Shown: positions 19,671 to 28,233, counted from the first letter of the stretch. The stretch: 64,000 nucleotides of DNA from Pseudovibrio exalbescens DSM 16456 (GCF_000422785.1 NZ_AUGS01000002.1:62001-126000), one strand, 5' to 3'. Translations and numbers: made by a program. The notes: a model not told the origin generated them from the letters alone.

Positions 19671-20381
19671 ATGCGTGAAATTTCTTTCGATACCGAAACA
19701 ACCGGCCTTAATCCTCTGGATGGCGACCGACTGGTCGAGATTGGGGGGGTGGAGTTGATCAACTTTATCCCGACCGGACGCGTGTATCATGTCTACATCA
19801 ATCCGGAACGCGACATGCCGGAAGAAGCCTATCGTGTTCACGGGCTATCGGAGGAGTTTCTAAAGGACAAGCCCAAGTTCGCAGAGGTGGCGCAGGAGTT
19901 TCTCGATTTCGTCGGCGATGCTCGTTTGGTAATTCACAACGCGCCGTTTGACATGGGTTTCATCAATATGGAACTGGGCCGCTGTGGCCTTCCCAACATC
20001 CCGGATAATCAGGTGTTGGATACGCTCACCATGGCGCGTCGCAAGTATCCAACCGGCTCTGCCTCCTTGGATGCTCTGTGTTCGCGTTTTGGAATTGATA
20101 ATTCAAAGCGCACCAAGCACGGTGCTTTGCTTGACGCCGAGCTTCTCGCCGAAGTCTATCTGGAACTGAACGGTGGAAAGCAACGCAATCTTATCCTCTC
20201 CGATGATGAAGAAGACTACGACACTTCGGAAGGCTCAGGACGACGTCAGCGCAAGCCGGCTGCTCAGAGACCAACTCCGCTGATCTCTGCCCTCACTGAG
20301 GCGGAAAAAGAAGCTCATGCAGCATTTCTTGCGGGAATGAAAGCTGAGCCAATCTGGAACAAGTACCTCAAGTCACACTGA
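19671..20381 (+). CDS. dnaQ: DNA polymerase III epsilon subunit (proofreading exonuclease)
   Basis: 3'-5' proofreading exonuclease of the replicative polymerase. DEDDh active site: D7 and E9 in FDTETTGL, the Asp in IHNAPFD, and the final His and Asp in KHGALLDAELLAEVY. A charged linker follows (DDEEDYDTSEG), and the C-terminal tail would bind the alpha subunit. 236 residues. In related genomes secB and fxsA usually follow. Here a 2-hydroxyacid dehydrogenase on the other strand is found instead. Confidence 0.96.
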   Translation: MREISFDTETTGLNPLDGDRLVEIGGVELINFIPTGRVYHVYINPERDMPEEAYRVHGLSEEFLKDKPKFAEVAQEFLDFVGDARLVIHNAPFDMGFINMELGRCGLPNIPDNQVLDTLTMARRKYPTGSASLDALCSRFGIDNSKRTKHGALLDAELLAEVYLELNGGKQRNLILSDDEEDYDTSEGSGRRQRKPAAQRPTPLISALTEAEKEAHAAFLAGMKAEPIWNKYLKSH

Positions 20382-20383
20382 CA

Positions 20384-20411
20384 AAAAGGGCTGCATCATA
20401 AGTGCAGCCCC
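20384..20411 (-). terminator. terminator of the 2-hydroxyacid dehydrogenase gene
   Basis: 8-bp stem GGGCTGCA (20389-20396 with 20404-20411) and 7-base loop, followed on the minus strand by five T residues. It sits in the convergent gap with dnaQ, whose stop lies two bases to the left. Confidence 0.8.
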
Positions 20412-20438
20412 GAAATCTTGTCGGCAGGGTCGGTCGTG

Positions 20439-21425
20439 TCACAGCATGGATGGCAACACGCGGTCCGGTGGGCGATGCCCATCCATGAAGGCCTTGATGT
20501 TGATGATAACCTTTTCGCCCATATCGATACGTCCCTCGATCGTCGCGGATCCCATATGAGGCAAAAGCACTACCTTTTCGCATTTGGTAAAGCGTGGATT
20601 CACGGCAGGCTCATGCTCGAAAACATCAAGTCCCGCCCCAGCTAGTTCGCCGGCTTCTATCTGGCGGATCAACGCATTTTCATCCACCACCTCGCCGCGT
20701 GCCGTGTTGACGATGTAGGCGTCAGGCTTCATCAGCTTCAAGCGGCGGGCAGACAGTAGATGGTAGGTTGCCGGTGTGTGGGGGCAGTGAATGGAAACCA
20801 CGTCCATCCGCGCCAACATTTGGTCGAGACTCTCCCAATAGGTCGCTTCCAGCTTTTCCTCGACGTCCAGAGGTTCACGAATGCGGTTGTGATAGTGAAT
20901 GGACATACCAAAGGCTTTGGCGCGCCGGGCAACGGCCTGACCGATGCGGCCCATGCCGATGATACCAAGCCTCTTGCCCCAGATACGGTGGCCCAGCATC
21001 CATGTTGGGGACCAGCCAGACCATTCGTTGTTTTCGATCTTCTTGATCCCTTCCATCAACCGGCGTGGCACCGCCAGGATCAGCGCCATGGTCATGTCAG
21101 CCGTGTCTTCGGTCATCACACCGGTCGTATTGGTAACAGCGATGCCGCGATTATTTGCCGTCACAACATCGATGTTGTCGACACCATTACCAAAGTTGGC
21201 AATCATTTTCAGGTCGGGACCGGATTGAGCCAGTACTGAGGCATCGATGCGATCGGTTACAGTTGGGACAAGCACATCCGCCGTCTTAACAGCCTCAACA
21301 AGCTCTGCCTGGCTAAAGGGTCGGTCCGTTTCATTCAGCCGCGTATCAAACAGCTCGCGCATGCGCGTCTCAACAACATCAGGAAGCTTACGCGTAACCA
21401 CCACAACGGGCTTCTTTTTGGGCAT
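20439..21425 (-). CDS. D-isomer-specific 2-hydroxyacid dehydrogenase (glyoxylate/hydroxypyruvate reductase-like)
   Basis: NAD(P)-dependent oxidoreductase acting on 2-oxo/2-hydroxy acids. 328 residues. Nucleotide-binding GMGRIG at 157-162, and the catalytic triad of the family is in place: Arg243 (TARGEVVDE), Glu272 (EHEP) and His290 (LLPHMGSAT). Resembles the glyoxylate reductases of rhizobia, but glyoxylate versus other substrates cannot be decided by eye. Divergent from the SH3-domain gene across a 244-base gap. Interrupts the expected dnaQ-secB neighbourhood. Confidence 0.88.
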   Translation of the reverse strand: MPKKKPVVVVTRKLPDVVETRMRELFDTRLNETDRPFSQAELVEAVKTADVLVPTVTDRIDASVLAQSGPDLKMIANFGNGVDNIDVVTANNRGIAVTNTTGVMTEDTADMTMALILAVPRRLMEGIKKIENNEWSGWSPTWMLGHRIWGKRLGIIGMGRIGQAVARRAKAFGMSIHYHNRIREPLDVEEKLEATYWESLDQMLARMDVVSIHCPHTPATYHLLSARRLKLMKPDAYIVNTARGEVVDENALIRQIEAGELAGAGLDVFEHEPAVNPRFTKCEKVVLLPHMGSATIEGRIDMGEKVIINIKAFMDGHRPPDRVLPSML

Positions 21426-21669
21426 GATCCCCGCCTTCTGAAATTCATTGAGAGTTTGTTAACTCTACGATGTCCACCATATGGGACTAGAAATCCGTAG
21501 CCCCCACCTGTTTTCATAAGCAGATGACCCGTGTAAAACAAGTGCTGTCAATCAGGCCTGATTAATCCATCTGCCGCTATGGCATAACCATAGCACGCAA
21601 AGAATGATAGTTCAGGTCACCTTGTACAACCCACACACGTTATCCCTGTTGGAAAGTTTCGGTAAAGCC

Positions 21670-22209
21670 ATGCCAAATAACAGATTCCGAGCTTGTCGTC
21701 TGGTCTTGAGTAGCTTCTTGATTGCCGTCTCGCTGGGTTCTGTGCCGCTTCCCGCAGCGGCTCAATCGTCCGGTACTGGAGCCAGCGGCCTGCCGGTGCC
21801 ACGTTACGTCAGCATTAAATCCGATCGGGTGAATGTGCGTGTTGGCCCCAGTCGCGACCATGATATTGCGTGGTCCTTCGTGAAGAGCCGAGTGCCAGTG
21901 GAAATCATCCAGGAATTTGAAAACTGGCGACGCATTCGGGATTGGGAAGGCAATACGGGCTGGGTATTCCGAACGCTGTTGTCTGGCTATCGCTCGGCAC
22001 TGGTCACCCCATGGGCTGATGCGAACGAAACCACGCCCTTGCGCAGCGCGCCCGGACCCAATGAGCAAATCATTGCCTATATGGAGCCGCTCGTTTTGGC
22101 CGGTGTACTGGAGTGCGATGACGGATACTGCCGCATTTCGGGCAAGGATTTTGAAGGTTGGGTCGATCAAACCCGCTTGTTTGGTGTCTATCCTGACGAA
22201 GAGTTCTAA
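21670..22209 (+). CDS. exported SH3-domain protein
   Basis: 179-residue protein with a signal peptide (MPNNRFRAC, a hydrophobic core and an AAAQ cleavage site near residue 33) followed by two SH3-like segments. The first, YVSIKSDRVNVRVGPS, is the standard bacterial SH3 opening; the second is the weaker repeat with LRSAPGPNEQIIAY. The closing W-V-D-Q motif matches the DUF1058/SH3 proteins that precede fabI or the dehydrogenase in related genomes. Likely binds peptidoglycan or another periplasmic ligand; no catalytic motif is visible. Start chosen for the signal peptide; open codons extend upstream to 21604. Confidence 0.8.
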   Translation: MPNNRFRACRLVLSSFLIAVSLGSVPLPAAAQSSGTGASGLPVPRYVSIKSDRVNVRVGPSRDHDIAWSFVKSRVPVEIIQEFENWRRIRDWEGNTGWVFRTLLSGYRSALVTPWADANETTPLRSAPGPNEQIIAYMEPLVLAGVLECDDGYCRISGKDFEGWVDQTRLFGVYPDEEF

Positions 22210-22210
22210 T

Positions 22211-22247
22211 AAAAAAAGCGGTGCCGATTTGAAATCAACACCGCTTT
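22211..22247 (-). terminator. terminator of the fabA-fabB-fabI operon
   Basis: Nested hairpin: AAAGCGGTG (22215-22223) with CACCGCTTT (22239-22247) and an inner GATTT/AAATC pair. The minus-strand product ends in a run of T residues. It lies 24 bases past the fabI stop and can also serve weakly the SH3 gene on the opposite strand. Confidence 0.82.
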
Positions 22248-22271
22248 GAAACTTGGCTAAAAGCGCGAGTT

Positions 22272-23081
22272 TTACTCGGCGTTGTCCAGTGTTTTCAGGC
22301 TCTCAATGCGTGGCATGGACATGATGTTGTAGCCTGCATCGACAAAGTGTACCTCACCGGTAACGCCGCCGGACAGATCTGACAGAAGGTATAGGCCAGA
22401 GCCCCCAAGCTGTTCCGAGGTTACAGTTGTCTTGAGTGGAGAGTTGTCGCGCTGGTAATTGAACATGATGCGTGCATCCGCAATTCCTGCACCAGCCAGG
22501 GTTCGCACTGGCCCTGCAGAGAGCGCGTTGATCCGAATTCCCTTTTCCCCGTAGTCGAAGGCAAGATAGCGCACAGAAGCTTCCAAAGCCGCTTTGGCAA
22601 CACCCATAACGTTATAGTTCGGCTGCACCTGAGTGGATCCACCATAAGTCAGAGTGAGCATTGAACCGCCGTTGGTCATCAATTCGGCCGCGCGTTTTGC
22701 CACTTCAGTGAAGGAGAAGCATGAAATCACCATGGTGCGAGAGAAATTCTCGCGCGTGGTGTTCGCATATTTTCCCTTCAGTTCGGACTTGTCGGAGAAC
22801 GCAATGGCGTGAACAAGAAAATCAATTGATCCCCACTCTTCCTTGAGGCGATCAAATACACCATCAACACTGCTGATGTCTTCCACATCACATGGAAGCA
22901 CTAGGTTGGCGCCAACGCTCTCGGCCAGAGGCTTGATCCGGCGCCCAAAAGCTTCACCTTGATAGGTGAAAGCCAGTTCTGCCCCTTGGTCGGCCAGTGC
23001 TTTCGCAATGCTCCAGGCAATTGAGTGGTCGTTTGCAACGCCCATGACAAGACCACGCTTGCCCTGCATCAGCTTGTTCAT
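22272..23081 (-). CDS. fabI: enoyl-[acyl-carrier-protein] reductase (NADH) FabI
   Basis: Last reduction of each fatty-acid elongation cycle. 269 residues with the FabI pattern: GVANDHSIAWSIA near the N-terminus (nucleotide binding), and catalytic Tyr146, Tyr156 and Lys163 in YGGSTQVQPNYNVMGVAK. AGGAG lies eight bases before the start. Third gene of a fabA-fabB-fabI operon, with a 66-base fabB-fabI spacer containing a hairpin. It is the target class of triclosan-type inhibitors. Clustering with fabA-fabB suggests it serves mainly unsaturated-chain synthesis; other enoyl reductases may exist elsewhere. Confidence 0.96.
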   Translation of the reverse strand: MNKLMQGKRGLVMGVANDHSIAWSIAKALADQGAELAFTYQGEAFGRRIKPLAESVGANLVLPCDVEDISSVDGVFDRLKEEWGSIDFLVHAIAFSDKSELKGKYANTTRENFSRTMVISCFSFTEVAKRAAELMTNGGSMLTLTYGGSTQVQPNYNVMGVAKAALEASVRYLAFDYGEKGIRINALSAGPVRTLAGAGIADARIMFNYQRDNSPLKTTVTSEQLGGSGLYLLSDLSGGVTGEVHFVDAGYNIMSMPRIESLKTLDNAE

Positions 23082-23102
23082 ATGAAACTCCTGTTGTCGG
23101 AG

Positions 23103-23132
23103 CGGGTTGGCGGTTTCATGAAGTCCAACCCG
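23103..23132 (-). repeat. hairpin in the fabB-fabI spacer
   Basis: CGGGTTGG at 23103-23110 pairs with CCAACCCG at 23125-23132 over a 14-base loop. There is no T-run, so it is not a standard terminator and may affect mRNA stability or processing between fabB and fabI. Confidence 0.45.
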
Positions 23133-23147
23133 TTCCCTGCAATAGTT

Positions 23148-24365
23148 TTAGTCGTTGTAGCGCTTGAAAACGACCGAGGCGTTTGTGCCGCCAAAGCCAA
23201 AGCCGTTGGACAGAACACAGTTCAGACCGGCGTTATCCTTGCGCTCGCGCACAATTGGCATATCCGCAAAGTCAGGGTCCAGTTCGTCAATATGAGCAGA
23301 AGCGGCAATGAAATCGCCCTGCATCATGAGAAGTGAATAGATTGCTTCCTGTACGCCAGCAGCACCCAGCGAATGGCCGGTTAGCGCTTTAGTGGCGGAA
23401 ATTGGCGGAATCTTGTCACCAAAGACGTCGCGAATTGCTTCGATTTCCTTGACGTCGCCAACCGGTGTGGATGTCGCATGCGGATTGATATAGTCCACAT
23501 CACAATCAAGCCCTTCAATGGCCAGACGCATACAACGAGCGGCACCCTCGCCGCTTGGTGCAACCATGTCATAACCGTCGGATGTAGCCCCATAACCCAC
23601 GACCTCGGCATAGATCGTGGCTCCGCGGGCCTTGGCATGTTCCAGTTCTTCCAGAACCAAGACGCCAGCCCCACCTGCAATCACGAATCCATCACGGTTC
23701 TTGTCGTAAGGTCGGGATGCCGTTTCCGGCGTATCGTTGTAGCCGCTCGACATGGCACCCATGGCATCGAACATGTTGGAAAGCGTCCAGTCCAGTTCTT
23801 CGCCACCACCAGCGAAGACAATATCCTGCTTTCCCCATTGGATCAGTTCAGCCGCATTGCCAATACAGATGTTTGTTGTGGCACAAGCAGCGGATATGGA
23901 ATAGTTCACGCCGTGGATCTTGAACGGCGTAGCCAGCGTTGCCGAGTTTGTTGAACTCATCGCTTTTGGCACCGCGGTTGGTCCGATGCGGCGTGGGCCT
24001 TTTTCGCGCGTGATGTCAGCTGCTTCGACAATGGCGCGGGTCGATGGGCCGCCTGACCCCATAATCAATCCCGTACGCTCGTGAGACACCTGATCTTCCG
24101 AGAGCTTGGCGTCTTCAATTGCCTGCTGCATGGCAACGTAGTTCCAAGCTGCGCCCGTGCCCATGAAACGGGTTGCGCGGCGGCCGAGAACTTCGAACGG
24201 ATCCATCTTCGGGGCGCCGTGTACCTGGCACTTGAAGCCCAGATCTGCATAGTCTTGCGCCCGGACAATACCAGAAGTGCCATCGCGTAAGCTTTGCTGC
24301 ACTTCTTTTGCATTATCGCCGATGGATGAAACAATACCGATACCGGTAACGACCACACGCCTCAT
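23148..24365 (-). CDS. fabB: beta-ketoacyl-ACP synthase I
   Basis: Condensing enzyme needed to elongate the cis-3-decenoyl chain made by FabA. 405 residues with the full Cys-His-His set: C161 in SAACATTN, H296 in [11 protein letters not shown], and H331 in [10 protein letters not shown]. Begins [16 protein letters not shown]. Sits between fabA and fabI on the same strand, with 120 and 66-base spacers. Confidence 0.97.
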   Translation of the reverse strand: MRRVVVTGIGIVSSIGDNAKEVQQSLRDGTSGIVRAQDYADLGFKCQVHGAPKMDPFEVLGRRATRFMGTGAAWNYVAMQQAIEDAKLSEDQVSHERTGLIMGSGGPSTRAIVEAADITREKGPRRIGPTAVPKAMSSTNSATLATPFKIHGVNYSISAACATTNICIGNAAELIQWGKQDIVFAGGGEELDWTLSNMFDAMGAMSSGYNDTPETASRPYDKNRDGFVIAGGAGVLVLEELEHAKARGATIYAEVVGYGATSDGYDMVAPSGEGAARCMRLAIEGLDCDVDYINPHATSTPVGDVKEIEAIRDVFGDKIPPISATKALTGHSLGAAGVQEAIYSLLMMQGDFIAASAHIDELDPDFADMPIVRERKDNAGLNCVLSNGFGFGGTNASVVFKRYND

Positions 24366-24430
24366 GAAGGACTCCCGTGGTTAAAACACGACAAGGCGCC
24401 TGCTGCGCCTGCCGTAAACTGCACATAGAA

Positions 24431-24452
24431 GAGGCCTGTTGTTCCAGGCCTC
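24431..24452 (-). repeat. hairpin in the fabA-fabB spacer
   Basis: Perfect 8-bp stem GAGGCCTG/CAGGCCTC (24431-24438 with 24445-24452) and 6-base loop, 33 bases past the fabA stop. No strong T-run. It may be an attenuating or mRNA-stabilising structure. Confidence 0.5.
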
Positions 24453-24485
24453 ATATTCTTCTCGTAGATGTGGCACGCAGCAGGC

Positions 24486-25001
24486 TTAGTCCTGCTCGTC
24501 CTGAAACAGACCGACGCGCAAGTCTTTTGCTGTGTAGATCTGTTCACCGTCGGCCTTCACCCACCCGTCTGCGATCGCAAGCTTGAGCTTCGAGCGCATG
24601 ACGCGCTTGAGATCAACACCATACTCGATCTTTTTAACATCGGGTGTGATTTGGCCAGTAAATTTGATTTCACCGGACGACAGCGCGCGGCCACGACCGG
24701 GTTCTCCCAGCCAGCCCAGGAAGAAGCCCGTCATCTGCCAAAGCGCATCCAGACCCAGACAACCAGGCATGACCGGGTCGCCCTTGAAGTGGCAATCAAA
24801 GAACCAAAGATCCGGCTTGATTTCCAGTTCCGCACGGATCAGGCCTTTGCCGTGTGCGCCGCCTTCCTCAGAGATCTCGGAGATCCGGTCGAACATGAGC
24901 ATTGGTGGCAGCGGCAACTGCGCGTTGCCTGCTCCAAACAGCTCCCCACGTCCGCAAGCCAACAGTTCTTCATATTCGAAGCTCGAACGCCCTGTATGCA
25001 T
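24486..25001 (-). CDS. fabA: beta-hydroxydecanoyl-ACP dehydratase/isomerase
   Basis: Makes trans-2- and cis-3-decenoyl-ACP, the branch point to unsaturated fatty acids. The start at 25001 ([23 protein letters not shown]) gives 171 residues, the usual length; the frame is open to 25049. The catalytic His71 and Asp85 in [20 protein letters not shown] correspond to E. coli H70 and D84. Opens the fabA-fabB-fabI operon and is divergent from irr across 379 bases, a pairing seen across the Hyphomicrobiales. Confidence 0.97.
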   Translation of the reverse strand: MHTGRSSFEYEELLACGRGELFGAGNAQLPLPPMLMFDRISEISEEGGAHGKGLIRAELEIKPDLWFFDCHFKGDPVMPGCLGLDALWQMTGFFLGWLGEPGRGRALSSGEIKFTGQITPDVKKIEYGVDLKRVMRSKLKLAIADGWVKADGEQIYTAKDLRVGLFQDEQD

Positions 25002-25380
25002 CCCATTCCCGCATATTCTATCGTTGACAGGATCCACCAGACCGCGCATCGACCGGGTGTTCCTAAACGATGGTTTAATTTTTTAATGTTCGCGCTTTCC
25101 TATCACACGCCATCGGTCGACGAAAGACCGGCGTATGGGAGAATGCGTGTGCCTAATGTGCGCAGTTGCGTTCACAAGAGACTGTTCTTATTATTATTGT
25201 AAATTATGGCTGGACCAGTTGGGATTACCAGTTAATACGACTCGATGCGTACTGCTCTGGAGAGTTTCCAGCAAACAGCCATTGTCAATGATGACGGGAG
25301 ACCGATGGCCGCACCGACGGGATACCATCGGGGAGATAACACCAACTTTTGACCCGGCGAAAGTTGACTGCGGGACGATT
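25002..25380. promoter_or_regulatory. fabA-irr divergent promoter region
   Basis: 379 bases with no convincing coding capacity; codons are open in the irr frame from 25135 but the sequence is not conserved. It should hold both promoters. Visible palindromes are TAAAC-N4-GTTTA at 25064-25077, on the fabA side, and CAACTTT-N10-AAAGTTG at 25343-25366, 15 bases before the irr start. Neither matches a well-known consensus such as the Irr ICE box. AT-rich runs at 25190-25210 could be promoter elements. Confidence 0.55.
25343..25366 (+). repeat. inverted repeat just upstream of irr
   Basis: CAACTTT (25343-25349) and AAAGTTG (25360-25366), exact 7-bp arms, 10 apart. It lies in the irr 5' untranslated region before the GGGA ribosome-binding site. 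Possibly an operator or leader hairpin; the regulator is not recognisable. Confidence 0.45.
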
Positions 25381-25812
25381 ATGAATACGAGCGAGCACAA
25401 AGAAGAATTTGACGTCGTGAACATGCTTCGGGAATCCGGACTGCGTCCAACACGTCAGCGTGTGGCTCTTGCTGAACTGCTTTTCTCTAAAGGAAACAGA
25501 CACATATCAGCAGAGGTGTTGCATGAGGAAGCCATCGTGGCCAGTGTTCCGGTGTCGCTTGCTACTGTGTACAACACGCTTCACCAGTTCACCGAAGTGG
25601 GCCTTCTGCGTGAAGTTGCCGTTGAGGGCACAAAGACTTATTTCGACACAAATACCCATGAACACCATCACTTCTTCATAGAAGAAGAAAATCGGGTTGT
25701 TGATATTCCCGATAGTGGGCTGCGCCTTGAGGCCCTGCCGACCCCTCCGGAAGGTATGGAAATTTCGCGTGTCGAAGTCGTCGTGCGTGTGAAAAAGGCT
25801 CAAAAGCACTAA
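25381..25812 (+). CDS. irr: iron response regulator Irr (Fur family)
   Basis: Fur-family repressor/activator that senses haem status and controls haem synthesis and iron genes in Rhizobiales. The start at 25381 gives 143 residues, MNTSEHKEEFDVV. The winged-helix begins near RPTRQR, and a His-rich dimer-domain motif HEHHH falls at residues 93-97, the secondary haem site. The N-terminal haem regulatory motif of Bradyrhizobium Irr (GCPWHD) is absent, and the protein contains no cysteine at all, as in Rhizobium-type Irr, whose activity rather than degradation depends on haem. Divergent to fabA, convergent with nth. Confidence 0.94.
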   Translation: MNTSEHKEEFDVVNMLRESGLRPTRQRVALAELLFSKGNRHISAEVLHEEAIVASVPVSLATVYNTLHQFTEVGLLREVAVEGTKTYFDTNTHEHHHFFIEEENRVVDIPDSGLRLEALPTPPEGMEISRVEVVVRVKKAQKH

Positions 25813-25819
25813 AGGAATA

Positions 25820-25875
25820 GGCAAGAAAAACCCTGTGAATACTTTTTGGATTCACGCCTGTGGTGGTTTCTTGCC
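25820..25875. repeat. nested inverted repeat at the irr-nth convergent junction
   Basis: Outer arms GGCAAGAAA (25820-25828) and TTTCTTGCC (25867-25875), inner arms GTGAAT (25835-25840) and ATTCAC (25850-25855). It begins seven bases past the irr stop and extends into the last codons of nth. A bidirectional terminator or transcript-end structure is plausible; no clear T-run follows. Confidence 0.5.
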
Positions 25876-26616
25876 CGCCAAGCCCACCTTGTTTTCCGGA
25901 CTTTTGCATAGGTCGGAAATGATGCATCGACTGCAGTCCGGTGTCCGGGCCTTGCACACGTAGCGGCCGTGCAGGATCAGCCAATGATGGGCGTGGCGCA
26001 TGTATTCCTTGGGAATGATGCGCTCCAGCTTCAATTCCACATCCAGCGGTGTTTTTCCCGGAGCGAGGCCCAAGCGGTTGCCGATCCGGAACAGATGCGT
26101 GTCCACCGCGATTGTCGGCTGACCAAACGCAATATTGAGCACGACATTTGCGGTTTTGCGCCCGACCCCCGGCAACGCCTCCAACTCCTCACGCGTCTGC
26201 GGCACCTTGCCGCCATGTTTTTCAATGAGCTGTTGGGAAAGCAGGAAGGTGTTCTTTGCCTTATTCTTGTAAAGCCCGATTGTTCGGATCTCTTCACGGA
26301 TGCGATCTTCGCCCAAGGCCAGCATTTTCTCCGGGGTGTCCGCAATCTGGAACAAGTGCCTCGTCGCCTTGTTTACACCGGCATCCGTTGCCTGAGCTGA
26401 TAGGACCACCGCAACCAGAAGGGTAAATTCGTTAACATGATCAAGTTCACCTTTAGGTTCGGGATCAGCTTCTCGAAATCGCTCAAAGATCGCTTTGATT
26501 TCTGCTTTGTTGTATTTGGAACGAGCAAGCGTCTTGCGCCGCGGTTTATCGGCCTTGGATGACGCAAGGGCAGATTTTTCTGCTTTTGCCGATGTAAGGG
26601 TCTTTCCGGATGCCAT
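25852..26616 (-). CDS. nth: endonuclease III
   Basis: Bifunctional glycosylase/AP lyase repairing oxidised pyrimidines. The ATG at 26616, after AGAGG, gives 254 residues; an extended frame to 26661 is not favoured. The N-terminus has a Lys/Ser-rich extension (about 30 residues). HhH motif LPGVGRKTANVVL with catalytic Lys154, Asp172 in AVDTH, and the 4Fe-4S ligands Cys221, Cys228, Cys231 and Cys237 (C-x6-C-x2-C-x5-C). Divergent from the DUF2244 gene, 21 bases apart, and convergent with irr. Confidence 0.97.
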   Translation of the reverse strand: MASGKTLTSAKAEKSALASSKADKPRRKTLARSKYNKAEIKAIFERFREADPEPKGELDHVNEFTLLVAVVLSAQATDAGVNKATRHLFQIADTPEKMLALGEDRIREEIRTIGLYKNKAKNTFLLSQQLIEKHGGKVPQTREELEALPGVGRKTANVVLNIAFGQPTIAVDTHLFRIGNRLGLAPGKTPLDVELKLERIIPKEYMRHAHHWLILHGRYVCKARTPDCSRCIISDLCKSPENKVGLAGKKPPQA

Positions 26617-26637
26617 AAAACCTCTATACTCTAGCGC

Positions 26638-27201
26638 ATGACGAGGGACAAATACTATCAATCACAGGGCCCGGAGCAGACGGCGATCAGTGCTGATCAG
26701 GATTGTTTTCCCCCCTTTTTTGAGGCGGTTCTGACCCCATATCGCTCCATGCCCAAATCCGGTTTGGCCTGGCTGCTGGCAGTTACGGCGGCTATGGCAG
26801 CTGTTTCTGCTGCGTTCATGGCGGCGGTGGGCCTTTGGTTTGCACCTTTGTTGTTTCTCCTGCCTGTGGGCGCGCTGTGGCTCGCCTTTCACAGCAACTT
26901 CAAGGCAGCGCAAGCCTACGAGCATGTCAGGGTGTCACCCTTCCATATCCATGTCACTCAGGTGAGCGGGCGTGGACACCAGACAGAAGTTCAGGTCAAT
27001 CCACTGCATACCCGGCTTGTGGTGCGCCGCCTTGAGGATGAGGGGGTCACGCATATTTTTCTTGTAGCTGGAAATCAACGCGTCTCCGTTGGATCTTTTC
27101 TCAATCCGGCTGACCGTACAAGTTTTGCCGACGCATTTGTTGCAGCCATTCAAACCGCCAAGAGCGACGGATTGGCCGTTTATAGCCGAAACGCCATTTG
27201 A
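26638..27201 (+). CDS. DUF2244 membrane protein
   Basis: 187-residue protein with two hydrophobic segments (about residues 43-62 and 67-85), the DUF2244 architecture of a short cytoplasmic start (FFEAVLTPYRSMPKSG), a helical hairpin and a soluble domain. The function of DUF2244 is unknown. There is no clear ribosome-binding site and only 21 bases from the nth start, so the two genes share a compact divergent promoter. The nth-DUF2244 pairing occurs in many Alphaproteobacteria. Confidence 0.82.
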   Translation: MTRDKYYQSQGPEQTAISADQDCFPPFFEAVLTPYRSMPKSGLAWLLAVTAAMAAVSAAFMAAVGLWFAPLLFLLPVGALWLAFHSNFKAAQAYEHVRVSPFHIHVTQVSGRGHQTEVQVNPLHTRLVVRRLEDEGVTHIFLVAGNQRVSVGSFLNPADRTSFADAFVAAIQTAKSDGLAVYSRNAI

Positions 27202-27282
27202 TAGGTCTTAACGCGCTCGTTTTTCGGGTGGTTTGCCGAAAATGATCCTCTTAAGGTGAACGACTTGAAAGAGGTGGCTCTG

Positions 27283-28233
27283 ATGCCGCCGCTTGAGAAG
27301 GAGATGTTCACCGTGCCACGTTCCGTTGTATCCCAATCTCATGGCGAAATGGCTGACCAGCGCTTTGATGATTACTCTGTGGTTCGCCAAACACTTCAAA
27401 CCATCACCGAAACGTGGCGTTCGCAGCCCTCGTTGGAGCAACTGGCAGCAGATTTGAACATGCAGCCCATTCAGCTACAGCGGGTTTTTACTCGGTGGGC
27501 AGGTCTCACACCCAAACAGTTTCTTCAGGCTATTACCTTGGATCACGCTCGGGCATTGCTGAGGGAGTCGGCTTCGGTTCTGGACACCTCCTACGAAGTT
27601 GGTCTGTCAGGCCCTTCCCGCTTGCATGATCTGTTTGTCACCCATGAAGCAATGACTCCGGGCGACTATCGTCGGCGCGGTGAAGGGTTGCTGATCCAGT
27701 ACGGGTTCCATCCCTGCCCGTTTGGATATGTCTTGATCATGGTCACAGACAAGGGCTTGGCAGGCCTTGCCTTCGCCGATCCCGGTGAAGAGCAGACTGC
27801 TCTGGATGACATGACGCGGCGTTGGCCTGCCGCTACGTTCGAAGAAAACCCTGATCAGACAAGACCGTATCTTGATCGGGTGTTTGATCCGCAAACCTGG
27901 TCGCAGGACACACCGTTGCGCATCGTTCTGATTGGCACGGATTTCGAGGTGCGCGTCTGGGAAACCCTGCTCAAGATTCCTTTGGGCCGGGCCACAACCT
28001 ACGCCGACATTGCAACAAGCCTGGGCAAGCCAACAGCAACGCGGGCTGTCGGCACAGCAGTTGGAAAGAACCCCATTTCATTTGTCGTTCCGTGCCATCG
28101 CGTGCTTGGCGCGAAGGGCAATCTCTGCGGCTATCACTGGGGTATTACACGCAAGCGCGCCATTCTCGGCTGGGAAGCCGGTTTGAGTGGAGCGGTGCTG
28201 GATTTGGAGTCTCAGAGCGAGTTTCAGTTTTAA
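27283..28233 (+). CDS. Ada-type bifunctional regulator / O6-methylguanine-DNA methyltransferase
   Basis: 316 residues: an AraC-type helix-turn-helix (about residues 40-115) followed by an ATase domain with the acceptor motif PCHRV, Cys271. The E. coli Ada N-terminal zinc domain that repairs phosphotriesters is not present, so adaptive regulation would have to work differently from E. coli Ada. The ATG at 27283 is chosen because GAGG lies upstream; a GTG at 27256 would add nine codons. Its stop overlaps that of the convergent GST gene by four bases. The name Ada-like is safer than ada. Confidence 0.88.
   Translation: MPPLEKEMFTVPRSVVSQSHGEMADQRFDDYSVVRQTLQTITETWRSQPSLEQLAADLNMQPIQLQRVFTRWAGLTPKQFLQAITLDHARALLRESASVLDTSYEVGLSGPSRLHDLFVTHEAMTPGDYRRRGEGLLIQYGFHPCPFGYVLIMVTDKGLAGLAFADPGEEQTALDDMTRRWPAATFEENPDQTRPYLDRVFDPQTWSQDTPLRIVLIGTDFEVRVWETLLKIPLGRATTYADIATSLGKPTATRAVGTAVGKNPISFVVPCHRVLGAKGNLCGYHWGITRKRAILGWEAGLSGAVLDLESQSEFQF

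Noticed and set aside
24468-25202. 244-codon plus-strand frame over fabA
   Set aside because: Antisense to fabA and its promoter region; composition is random-like.
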